This document shows positions 54,343-62,710 of a stretch of 64,000 bases of DNA, in pieces. Every line of letters starts with the position of its first letter. Positions within the stretch are counted from its first letter, which is position 1. The position numbers and the translations under genes were made by a program. This DNA is from Kumtagia ephedrae (GTDB lineage Bacteria > Pseudomonadota > Alphaproteobacteria > Rhizobiales > Rhizobiaceae). Location: positions 124,001-188,000 of the forward strand of contig NZ_PXYK01000007.1 of assembly GCF_003012745.1 (NCBI RefSeq), given 5' to 3'. The notes below the pieces were generated by a model. That model saw only the letters and a list, made by a program, of their open reading frames with translations. It did no database searches and was not told where the DNA came from.

Positions 54343-55006
54343 AATGCGAAGATGTCTGCCCCGTCGGAAGGTCGGACGCGCGGGACGCGTCCAGAATTGT
54401 CAAAGCCTGCAGCCGGCCCCTAATGTGGGCTCAGGACAATCTTGCAGGCAACATGCTTCCAGATGTTTGCACTATACTCGCACAAGGCCCGCAAAGCCAG
54501 CCGCGACAACAAACACGCTGTATTTTACCGTCCTGTCACCCCTGTGACTATCGCCATATCGCCCAATTCTCGTCACGGCGTCGGGCGGCCGCTCGCCGGC
54601 TGTCGCCGACCCGGCAATTCACATTTTGGCGGCGGCGTTTACGCAAACGATCGGACGGCCCGGCAAGCGCCTGTTGGGGCACCGAGTGCGGCGCATGGCC
54701 GGGCCGCCGACGCTGCGATTGTGACGCGGGCCCTATGACGGCGCCAGTCGGCATATGCCGACTGCCTGCCTTGGCTCGCGTCACCGCAGCTCCTGGTCCC
54801 GACGTCCGGTGCCGGCTTCGAAGGGCCGGTCCCGGGCGGCGGGTTGTTCCCGCAAGGCGCATACCGCAGTGGCGGCACGCCTGTTCACGGCATGAATTGA
54901 GGACGGCGGGAGGAAGCGGGCCGATCACCTCATCGTCGGTTGCGGGCTTCCGGCCGGGCGCACGGTAGTCTTTCCACCGCGCGCCGCCGCCCTATCTTAG
55001 TCGGCT
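54343..55006. other. 664-base intergenic region between divergent genes
   Basis: No protein-like frame. On the minus strand a TTGACA (54403-54398) is followed by an inverted repeat GGACGCG-tcccg-CGCGTCC (54392-54374) where a -10 box would be expected, which suggests a controlled promoter for the RTX gene. On the plus strand nothing stands out before the small gene at 55007. Confidence 0.4.
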
Positions 55007-55225
55007 ATGAAAGATCTGCCGGCCGACATCGACGCCGATGCCGTCATCACAATCGGGCGCTATCTCGACGACCACGGCCGCTCGGCGCCGGTGTCGCTCG
55101 GCATCGCCATCCCGGAGGTCCGCGCGCTCGTCAGCACCCGGCTCTCCAACAAGGCGATCGAGGAGCTGCTCGTCCAGATGGCGGCGACACGCGGCATGGC
55201 GGTCCTGCTCGACAATCACGGTTGA
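55007..55225 (+). CDS. Small hypothetical protein
   Basis: A 72-residue acidic-to-neutral protein with a mixed helical pattern ('VITIGRYLDDHGRSAPVSLGIAIPEVRALVSTRLSNKAIEEL' read as two parts). Codon use is normal for the genome and the C-terminus ('ATRGMAVLLDNHG') is well ordered, so it is probably real, but the ribosome site is poor and no family is recognised. It is convergent with the next RTX gene, 49 bases apart. Confidence 0.5.
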   Translation: MKDLPADIDADAVITIGRYLDDHGRSAPVSLGIAIPEVRALVSTRLSNKAIEELLVQMAATRGMAVLLDNHG

Positions 55226-55274
55226 CTGTGCGGTCCCGGCCGGAACACGTCCGGCCGGGACCTGATGGTTTTGC

Positions 55275-57998
55275 CTATGCGATGCTGAAGTCCGCATTGG
55301 TCAGGCTGAGGCCGGTATCGAGTTTTGCGAACAGCACGCTGGCGCCGGCGCCATTGCCGTCGGCGTCGTAGTACAGCTCGCCCGTGTCGGTCTCGTAGAC
55401 GATGCGGTCGCTGGCGTCCGCCGCAAGACCCGTCGTGTTCGCCCGGAAGGCGGCAGCGGCAAGCGTGCCGGGGGCGTTGAGGACGGTGAAGACCGCGTTC
55501 TCCAGCTCGATCGTGTCGGCCGCCGCGTTGAAATCGACGATGGTGTCGACATTGCCGGCACCCAGCGCCGAGGAAAACACGAAGGTGTCGGCACCGCCGC
55601 CACCTTGCAGAGTGTCGATGCCACCCTTGCCGTCGATGCGGTTCACCCCTGCATTGCCGGTGATCGTCTGCGCGATTTCGTTCCCGGTAAGATCGATGCT
55701 CGCCTTGCCGGCCGAACCGTTGGTCTGCACGATCTCGACATGGACGCCGGCGCCGAGCTTGTAGTCGACCGCCGTGACGACCTTGTCGGCGCTGCCCTGC
55801 GAGGCAGCCTCGACGATGAGGTCGCCGGAGTTGAAGATGCGATAGGTGTCGTTGCCGCCAAGCCCCTTCATGGTGTCCGCCGAGCCAGCGCCGCCATCGT
55901 GCAGGATGTTGTCGCCGGCATTGCCGGTGATCTCCTGCTTCAACGCGTTGCCGGTGAGGTCGATCGCCGCCTTGCCGGCAGAGCCGTTGGTCGTCATGAT
56001 TTCGACTTCCACGCCGGCACCGAGCTTGTAGTCGACCGCGGCGGCGACCTTGTCGGCGGTGCCTTGCCCGGCGGCCTCGGCGATGAGGTCGCCGGAATTG
56101 TAGACGCGGTAGGTGTCGTTGCCGCCAAGCCCCTTCATGGTATCCGCCGCGCCGGCGCCGCCGTCATGCAGGATGTTGTCGCCGGCATTGCCGGTGATCG
56201 TCTGCGCCAGCGCATTGCCGGTCAGGTCGATCGCCGCCTTGCCTGCGTTGGAGGTGGTCGAGAGGATCTCGACCTCGACGCCGGCCCCGAGCACGAAATC
56301 CACCGCCGCCGCGACCTTGTCGGCGCTGCCCTTGCCGGCCTCTTCGAGAACCACGGTGCCGGCGGCATAGACCAGATAGGTGTCGTTGCCGTCGAGCCCC
56401 TGCAGCGTGTCGGCCGCGCCGCCGCCGTCCTTCAGCAGGTTGACGCCGTTGTTGCCGTAAATCTCCTGCGACAGCGCGTTTCCGGCCAGGTCGATCGCCA
56501 GGGTGCCCTTGTAGTTGGCCGTGCTCAGAGTCTCGACGTCATCGTCGGCCGCGAGCGCGAAGCTGTCCCTGGCCGCCACCAGATCGGTGCCGTTCCCGGC
56601 TGTTTCGATGATCACGTCGCCGGTGCCATCGACAAAGTACCGGTCGTCGCCGCTGCCGCCATCCAGCGTGTCGTTGCCCTCGCCGCCGTCCAGCCGGTCG
56701 TTACCACCCTCGCCGATGAGCGTGTCGTCACCGCCGTTGCCGTTGATCTGGTCGTCGCCTCCCTGGCCGTCATACACATCGTTGCCCAAATGGCCGAAGA
56801 TGTTGTCGACCAGCTCGTCGCCGGTGAAGACCGTGTCGGAAGCCAGCCCCGCCGTCGTGGTGCGCACGATCTCCGTCACGGTCGAGCTGATCCGGCCGCT
56901 GCTGGAGTCGGCCGTGTTGTCCTGCCACACCGTCATGAACTTGCCGGCGAGCAGGCCGGCGATGGAAGGATCCGTATCGGAGCCGCCCGAAACGTTGAGC
57001 GTGAACTCGTCGGTCACCGGCGTGCCGTCCGGCATGAACACCCGCGCCAGCACGTCGTTGTCGATGATGTCGAAATTCTTGCGCCAGGTCACCGCGATGA
57101 AGCCGTTTTCGAGCATCGTGACGTCGGGCTCGGATTCGTACTGGCTGGACGGCGCGTTGACGCGGATGAAGCCGGTGATGCCGTCGCCGTTGCCGTCGAA
57201 CACTTTCAGCGTGATCGCCAGATTGCCGGCATCGTCCGATCCCCAGCCGCTGTCCGTATAGACGACCGCCCAGTTGCCGCCCTCCAGTCCGACCACCTTG
57301 GAGGCGGTGTTGTCGCCGAAGCTGTCGATGACGAAGTCGTTGACCTTGGTCGTCCCGTCGGCATTGTAGATGCGGGCATGCAGCACCTGATCGGACGGAG
57401 CGGTGTCGGTATAGGTCACGACGTAGCCGCCGGTGCTCAGGCCCGCCACGGCCCCCAGGCCCTGGTTTCCCGGCAGGGCGGCATTCACCTGGAAGAAGCC
57501 GCCGTCGAGAATGCCGGTGCCGGCGAAACGCCCTTGCATCACGTTGCCGCCTTGGGTGAAGGTCATGACGACCTCGCCATTGTCGAGGGCGGTCAGCTTC
57601 AGGTCGGTGAAGTCGGTGCCGGTATAGAACGTCAGCTCGTCAGGATATTGTTGGCCATTGATGTCGTAGAGGCGCGCCTTGATCCCGGCATCGTTGTCGC
57701 CCTCGTCCTTCCAGGCGACCAGGACGGTGCCGTTGGTGAGCTGGATCACCTGCGGCTGGCCGGCTGCCTCGGTGGCGCCGTCATGCGGTATCCTGTAGTT
57801 GCCGATGAGATTGTGGTCGGCATCGTAGAAATCGACCAGGATCTGGCCGCCCGCGGCGCCGCTGTTGTTGTAGGCGACGACGGAGTTGCCGTTCGTCAGA
57901 CCCGTGATGTGCGGGGCGAACTGGTTGCCGGCTTCGAAGCTGTTCGCCTGGAACTCGGCTTCGACGACCGAGCGGCTGTAGTTGGTGCTAAAGGCCAT
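55275..57998 (-). CDS. RTX-type type I secretion substrate with beta-propeller-like N-terminal region
   Basis: A 907-residue secreted protein without signal peptide. Residues ~1-390 contain about seven irregular repeats of the form 'GG-V-x-Y-T/W...G-x-x-I-x-A-R-x-Y/F-x-x-x-G' ('GGYVVTYTDTA', 'GNWAVVYTDSG', 'GFIAVTWRKN', 'GKFMTVWQDN'), which suggest a beta-propeller. Then come five canonical RTX nonapeptides ('GQGGDDQINGNGGDDTLIGE' and on), four tandem ~90-residue blocks (about 470-800) and the shared ~100-residue C-terminal domain ending 'GLSLTNADFSIA'. AAGGA precedes ATG 57998. Divergent from the AraC gene. Confidence 0.87.
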   Translation of the reverse strand: MAFSTNYSRSVVEAEFQANSFEAGNQFAPHITGLTNGNSVVAYNNSGAAGGQILVDFYDADHNLIGNYRIPHDGATEAAGQPQVIQLTNGTVLVAWKDEGDNDAGIKARLYDINGQQYPDELTFYTGTDFTDLKLTALDNGEVVMTFTQGGNVMQGRFAGTGILDGGFFQVNAALPGNQGLGAVAGLSTGGYVVTYTDTAPSDQVLHARIYNADGTTKVNDFVIDSFGDNTASKVVGLEGGNWAVVYTDSGWGSDDAGNLAITLKVFDGNGDGITGFIRVNAPSSQYESEPDVTMLENGFIAVTWRKNFDIIDNDVLARVFMPDGTPVTDEFTLNVSGGSDTDPSIAGLLAGKFMTVWQDNTADSSSGRISSTVTEIVRTTTAGLASDTVFTGDELVDNIFGHLGNDVYDGQGGDDQINGNGGDDTLIGEGGNDRLDGGEGNDTLDGGSGDDRYFVDGTGDVIIETAGNGTDLVAARDSFALAADDDVETLSTANYKGTLAIDLAGNALSQEIYGNNGVNLLKDGGGAADTLQGLDGNDTYLVYAAGTVVLEEAGKGSADKVAAAVDFVLGAGVEVEILSTTSNAGKAAIDLTGNALAQTITGNAGDNILHDGGAGAADTMKGLGGNDTYRVYNSGDLIAEAAGQGTADKVAAAVDYKLGAGVEVEIMTTNGSAGKAAIDLTGNALKQEITGNAGDNILHDGGAGSADTMKGLGGNDTYRIFNSGDLIVEAASQGSADKVVTAVDYKLGAGVHVEIVQTNGSAGKASIDLTGNEIAQTITGNAGVNRIDGKGGIDTLQGGGGADTFVFSSALGAGNVDTIVDFNAAADTIELENAVFTVLNAPGTLAAAAFRANTTGLAADASDRIVYETDTGELYYDADGNGAGASVLFAKLDTGLSLTNADFSIA
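55593..56650 (-). repeat. Tandem ~264-270-bp coding repeat, four copies
   Basis: Four consecutive blocks inside the gene at 55275-57998, with the 'ggtgtcgttgcc' word recurring at about 55850, 56115 and 56385. Two neighbouring copies are very similar at DNA level, so recombination or copy-number change is likely. Confidence 0.87.
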
Positions 57999-58342
57999 TG
58001 GTGCATTCCTTCTGACAATAGGGTTCCCGCCGCGGCCGTGTGGCGCGGGGATGGATTTTCCTGATGGATGTGCGAAGGTTTCAGCCGGTCTGCCGCGCAG
58101 CCTCAGCGGGGGTGGCGGCGCCGGAAGTCCTTTCGCGATTTTCGGCGCCAGATAGACGACGCCCCCAGCCTCGTCTTGCACCCACGGGCACCGGGCTTGA
58201 CCGTGGGGGAACTCGTGTCAGCCAGGCGCGAAAAAGATCGTGTTTCCTATGAGATGAGCGCGGCTGTCGCGGTCGCTGCGTATTGTTCGTGCTCCGCCGC
58301 GTCGGCGGTGCCGCCCTCCTCACAGCCGAAAGAACCCCGTTC
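57999..58342. other. 344-base divergent promoter region between RTX gene and AraC regulator
   Basis: The likely place for regulation by the AraC protein. I found no clear direct repeat of AraC type and no strong -35/-10 pair; no gene is visible. Confidence 0.35.
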
Positions 58343-59317
58343 ATGACCGACAAGGTCGTGCTCTCGACCCACGACATGCCGGCGCAGCTCGATGACCTGG
58401 CCCGCTTCCGGACCTGGCACGACATGTATGTGGCGGCCTATTGCGAGTTCGACCTCAGCCGCGTCGGCGAAACGCCCTTTGCCGCGACGACGGAAGCCCG
58501 GCAGATCGGCGGCGTCAACGTGGCCGAGACGACCGCCGCGGTCGAGCGGCTGGTGCGCGACCGGCGCCAGGTCGCGACCGCCGTGCGTTCCAATTTCTGC
58601 CTCGCCTTCAGCCGCAACAATTCTCCCATCGTCCAGGCGCAGCTCGGCCGCGAGACCGTCCATCGCCTCGACAGCCCGGTGCTGGTGACGGAGAGCGAGA
58701 CCGGCGACATCCGCCAGCCGGGCGGTTTCGATTTCTTCCTCATCGACCTGCCCGCCAAGCTGCTGCTGGAGCGCGTGGCGCATGCCTTCGATCTGGTGTC
58801 GCAGCCGCTCGACGCGGCTCCACAGGCCTCGGCGCACCTCAAGCGCTACCTTGCCATCCTGCCGCAACTGGCGGCGGACAAGGCGGAATCGGCGCTGACC
58901 ACCCATGTCGAATCGACCCTGATCGACCTGGTGTCGCTTGTCCTGGGGGCCAACGGCGATTCGGCCGAGCTGGCGCGGATGCGCGGCCTGCGTGCCGCCC
59001 GGCTGGAGGAGATTTTTGCCCTGATCCGCAAGCACTATGCCGATCCCGAGTTCTCGACGGCGCATGTGGCGCGCCGGCTCGGTCTGACGCCGCGCTACGT
59101 CAACGATCTCCTGCAGGAGACCGGCACCGGATTTTCCGAGCGTGTCACCGAACTGCGGCTGCAGGCGGCGCGAAAGATGCTGGCCGACCGCGGCAAGGAC
59201 CGGCTGAAGGTCATCGACATCGCCTACGCCGTCGGCTTCAACGAGGTGTCCTACTTCAACCGCCGCTTCCGCCAGCGCTTTGGCGAGAAGCCGACGGAAG
59301 TGCGCGGCGACGGCTGA
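58343..59317 (+). CDS. AraC family transcriptional regulator
   Basis: A 324-residue regulator with an N-terminal cupin-like/AraC-binding-type region ('RVGETPFAATTEARQIGGV', 'SNFCLAFSRNNSPIVQAQLG', as in the AraC_binding_2 group) and a C-terminal double helix-turn-helix ('STAHVARRLGLTPRYVNDLL' and 'VIDIAYAVGFNEVSYFNRRF'). The effector is unknown. ATG 58343 fits the family start, though its ribosome site is weak (GAAAGAA). It lies within the RTX block, divergent from one RTX gene and convergent with the protease-RTX gene, so it is the natural candidate for their control. Confidence 0.9.
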   Translation: MTDKVVLSTHDMPAQLDDLARFRTWHDMYVAAYCEFDLSRVGETPFAATTEARQIGGVNVAETTAAVERLVRDRRQVATAVRSNFCLAFSRNNSPIVQAQLGRETVHRLDSPVLVTESETGDIRQPGGFDFFLIDLPAKLLLERVAHAFDLVSQPLDAAPQASAHLKRYLAILPQLAADKAESALTTHVESTLIDLVSLVLGANGDSAELARMRGLRAARLEEIFALIRKHYADPEFSTAHVARRLGLTPRYVNDLLQETGTGFSERVTELRLQAARKMLADRGKDRLKVIDIAYAVGFNEVSYFNRRFRQRFGEKPTEVRGDG

Positions 59318-59400
59318 CCGATTTCGTCCATACCGGAGATGCGGACGGGCGGCCCAATGACGTGGAATGGCGCTTTTGTCGCCGTCCGCCGAGGCCTGGC

Positions 59401-62400
59401 TCAGGCGACGGAAAAATCGGCGCTGGTGAGGGCTAGCCCGGCCGTGATCGTGGCGAAATGGATGCCGGCCGCGGTGCCGGTGCCGTCCGCGTCGTAGAAG
59501 ATGCTTCCCGTATCGGTCCGGTAGACGATGCGGTCGTCGGCGTCCCCGGCAAGCCCGGTGGCGTTGGCAAGGAAGGCGGCCGCGGCGAGCGCGCCTTGCG
59601 CCAGTGCGGCAAAGATCGACGCCGACAGAAGAAGAACGTCCTCGCCGACGCCGAAATCGGTGATCGTATCGACATTGTCGGACCCGAGCGCGCTGGCGAA
59701 GACGAAGCTGTCGGCGCCGCCGAGCCCGCTCAGCCGGTCCGTCCCGCCCTGCCCCTCCAGCCGGTTGTCGCCGGCATTGCCGTAGATCCGCTGGCCGAGC
59801 TCGTTGCCGGTCAGGTCGATTGCCGCGCGCCCGGCCGCCGAGATGGTGGTCATCACCTCGACATCGGCGCCGGCGCCGAGCGCATAATCCACCGCCGTGG
59901 CCACACGGTCGGTGCCCCGTCCGGCCACCTCGACGATCGTGGTCGCCGCGGAACGGACGATATAGGTGTCGTCGCCCAGGAACCCGCTGAGCACATCGCC
60001 TGCCCCACCGCCGTCCCCCAGAACATTGTCGCCGGCATTGCCGGTGATCGCCTGCGCAAGCTCGTTGCCGGTGAGTTTGACGGCCGCCGTGCCGCCTGCC
60101 GACAGGGTGCTCATCGCCTCGACATGGACGCCGGCCGCCAGCGCATAGTCGACCGCCGCGGCGACCTTGTCGGAAGCGCCCTGGGCGGCGCCCTCGACGA
60201 TGGTCGTGCCCGAAGTGTAGATGCGATAGGTGTCGTTGCCGGAAAGGCCGCGCAGGTGATCGGCGGCGCCGGCGCCGTCGGTCAGCACGTTGTCGCCGGC
60301 ATTGCCGACGATCTCCTGCGCGAAGCCGTTGCCGGTCAGGTCGATGGCGGCGGTGCCGACTGAACCGTTGGTAGTCAGGCGCTCGACATGCACGCCGGCG
60401 CCGAGCCTGTAGTCGACTGCCGCCATCACCCGGTCGGCCTCGCCCTGCGCCGCGCCCTCGGCAATGAGGTCGGCGGCGTTGAAGACCCGGTAGACGTCGT
60501 TGCCGCCGAGCCCTTTCATGACGTCCGCGGCGCCCTTGCCGCCGTCATGCAGCACATTGTCTCCGGCATTGCCGATGATCGTCTGGGCCAGCCTGTTGCC
60601 GGTGAGATCGAGGGCCGTCAGGCTGCCATTCGCGGTGGTGCGCAGCGTCTCCACCGCGGAGCCCGCGGCAAGCGTGTAGTCGATGTTGGCGGCGACCAGG
60701 TCGGTGCCCTGCCCCGCCTTCTCGAAGGAGCCGTCACCCGCGCCGTTCACGTAATAAATGTCGTTGCCGCGTCCGCCGTGCAGGGCGTTGTCGGCGCTAT
60801 TGCCGAAGATGACGTCGTCGCCGTCGCCGGTCACCGCGTTCTCGATCACCGTTCCGGCGGCGATCTCGATGAATTGCCCGCCCTCCAGCGTCGAAAACGC
60901 GCCTTCCCGCAGATCGAGGCGGATGTCGCCGCGTACCGCCGCCATGTTCAGCCAGTCGAGACCGGCATCGCCGTCGTCGACGAGCCGGCGCGCCGGATCG
61001 AGCGCGGCCATCGCCGAAAACTCGTCGGTGAAGTGGTAGACGTCGTCGGCGCCTTCGGCGCGGCCGTGGATGCGGAACTGGACGTCAGTGAGTTGGCCCG
61101 ACGGTCCGCCGGCTCGCGAGACCCGGATCGACCAGTCGCCTTCCGCCGCGACGTTGCGCAGTCCCTCGACGCTGAACCGCCAGATCACGTCGGCATAGGT
61201 GATCGACGGCGTGTCGTAATAAAGCAGCGGATGGACGCTGCCGTCGGGCGCGATCAGTTCGGCGCTCAGCACCGGGAAAGTGGAATTGACGAAGCGCAGT
61301 GTGACGTCGACCTGCTCGACCACCAGGTCCGAGGTCAGCGACAGCGTATAGATGGCGGGCTGCTCGGTGATCGCCAGGTTCGCCTTGCCCGACAGGTCGA
61401 CGAAACTCTCGTTCGTGGAGGTGCGGGGCGCGCCGAACAAACCCCAGGCCTCGGCCATGCGCACCGCGTTGGAGCCGTTGACTACGCCGTAGCCGTAGTT
61501 GACGTGGTAATGCAGGCCGCCGCCGTTCCAGCTGTCGGCGCCGTTCACCACCCAGGTGCCGTTCTCGAATCCGGTGCTTGCAGCGCCGATGGCGCTTCCC
61601 GTATGGGTGGCCGACAGCGCAAGTATGTCGCGCACGTCGGGCCAGCCGAGAGTTTCGTTCGCCTCCAGCATGAGCGCCGCGACGCCGGACACGACGGGCG
61701 CTGCCCCGGAGGTGCCGCCGAACTGGTTGGTGTAGTCGTTGTCGCCGCCGCCGTTCCAGTTCCATCCCTCTTCGCCGAGGATGTCGACAGTGACCATGTT
61801 GTAGCCGGCCGGTGCCGAGACCAGGACATTGGCGCCGTGGTTGGAATAGTCGGCCGCCAGACCGTCCTCCGTCACCGATCCCACCACGACCACGTGCCGC
61901 GAGACGTTCAGCCCGATGCTCTGGGCGTTCCAGTAGTCGTTGCCGGCCCCCTTGACGACAATCGTCCCGAGCCCACCGCGGCCGTTCTCGGCTAGATCTT
62001 CCCAGATGCCGGCGATCTGAAAATCGACGGTGTCGGGGCGGATGACGTTGTGGCTGTAGTAAAAGGACGACCGGAAACTCCAACTGTTGTTGACCACGTC
62101 GAGCAGCGCGCCCTGGGCCAGCGCCGCATACAGGCCGGTCAGCGTGCCCATGTTGACGTAGAGCGGCGTGGCGGGGTTGAAGATGTCGAAGCCGGTCAGG
62201 CTGGCGCCGGGCGCCACGCCTACCGAGCCCTTGCCGTCCAGCGCCGCGGCGATGACGCCGGCGACATGCGTGCCGTGCTCGGTGCCGTGCGGGTTGCCGT
62301 CCTTGGCCGGGCCGGTATAGGCGGCGTCATAGACCGTGCCCTCGAAGACGAGATGCTTGGTCGCGTCATAGTTCGCCGCGAGCTCGGGATGGGCGTACTG

Positions 62401-62526
62401 GATGGCACTGTCGTAGATGCCGACCGAGACGCCCGCGCCGGTATAGTCGTCCCAGACCGTCGGCATGTCGCCGATCAGCGCGAGATGCCACTGCGCATCG
62501 TAGAGCGGATCGCTTGGATGCGGCAT
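59401..62526 (-). CDS. Subtilisin-like (S8) protease fused to RTX-type repeats and type I secretion domain
   Basis: A 1041-residue protein without signal or pro-peptide. The peptidase S8 domain (about 1-350) has the triad Asp39 ('VGIYDSAIQYAHPEL'), His84 ('GTEHGTHVAGVIA') and Ser273 ('FGGTSGAAPVVSG'), plus the oxyanion Asn196 ('VKGAGNDYWN'). A P/Homo B domain follows (about 365-500: 'VEQVDVTLRFVNSTFP', 'GDWSIRVSRAGG'), as in kexin/furin-like proteases. Then come RTX-like units, four tandem ~90-residue blocks and the shared ~100-residue C-terminal domain ending 'GLALTSADFSVA'. I chose ATG 62526, with AAGGGGG before it; a GTG at 62592 is possible. Predicted secreted protease. Confidence 0.92.
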   Translation of the reverse strand: MPHPSDPLYDAQWHLALIGDMPTVWDDYTGAGVSVGIYDSAIQYAHPELAANYDATKHLVFEGTVYDAAYTGPAKDGNPHGTEHGTHVAGVIAAALDGKGSVGVAPGASLTGFDIFNPATPLYVNMGTLTGLYAALAQGALLDVVNNSWSFRSSFYYSHNVIRPDTVDFQIAGIWEDLAENGRGGLGTIVVKGAGNDYWNAQSIGLNVSRHVVVVGSVTEDGLAADYSNHGANVLVSAPAGYNMVTVDILGEEGWNWNGGGDNDYTNQFGGTSGAAPVVSGVAALMLEANETLGWPDVRDILALSATHTGSAIGAASTGFENGTWVVNGADSWNGGGLHYHVNYGYGVVNGSNAVRMAEAWGLFGAPRTSTNESFVDLSGKANLAITEQPAIYTLSLTSDLVVEQVDVTLRFVNSTFPVLSAELIAPDGSVHPLLYYDTPSITYADVIWRFSVEGLRNVAAEGDWSIRVSRAGGPSGQLTDVQFRIHGRAEGADDVYHFTDEFSAMAALDPARRLVDDGDAGLDWLNMAAVRGDIRLDLREGAFSTLEGGQFIEIAAGTVIENAVTGDGDDVIFGNSADNALHGGRGNDIYYVNGAGDGSFEKAGQGTDLVAANIDYTLAAGSAVETLRTTANGSLTALDLTGNRLAQTIIGNAGDNVLHDGGKGAADVMKGLGGNDVYRVFNAADLIAEGAAQGEADRVMAAVDYRLGAGVHVERLTTNGSVGTAAIDLTGNGFAQEIVGNAGDNVLTDGAGAADHLRGLSGNDTYRIYTSGTTIVEGAAQGASDKVAAAVDYALAAGVHVEAMSTLSAGGTAAVKLTGNELAQAITGNAGDNVLGDGGGAGDVLSGFLGDDTYIVRSAATTIVEVAGRGTDRVATAVDYALGAGADVEVMTTISAAGRAAIDLTGNELGQRIYGNAGDNRLEGQGGTDRLSGLGGADSFVFASALGSDNVDTITDFGVGEDVLLLSASIFAALAQGALAAAAFLANATGLAGDADDRIVYRTDTGSIFYDADGTGTAAGIHFATITAGLALTSADFSVA
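59718..60770 (-). repeat. Tandem ~264-270-bp coding repeat, four copies
   Basis: Four consecutive blocks in the protease gene; block borders, marked by the 'gtcgttgccg' word, lie near 59970, 60235, 60500 and 60765. Confidence 0.85.
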
Positions 62527-62710
62527 GCCCCCTTGCACCCCACATGGCGCCGGCGGCCCGCAATGGCCGTCCGCTGCCGGTGAATTAGGCACATGCCAAC
62601 GGATTGTTCAACGGAAATCTGGCGCGTATCTCCGCGGCCGGCGATCTTCTTCCTTCGCGGTCGATGTCCGGCCGGGTGAGACGCGTGTGAAATCCCCTTG
62701 GACGTCGCGG

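Noticed and set aside
54423-54968. 181-codon ORF in the gap upstream of the RTX gene
   Set aside because: No hydrophobic core or motif, Arg/Pro-rich, weak start; a competing ORF covers the opposite strand.
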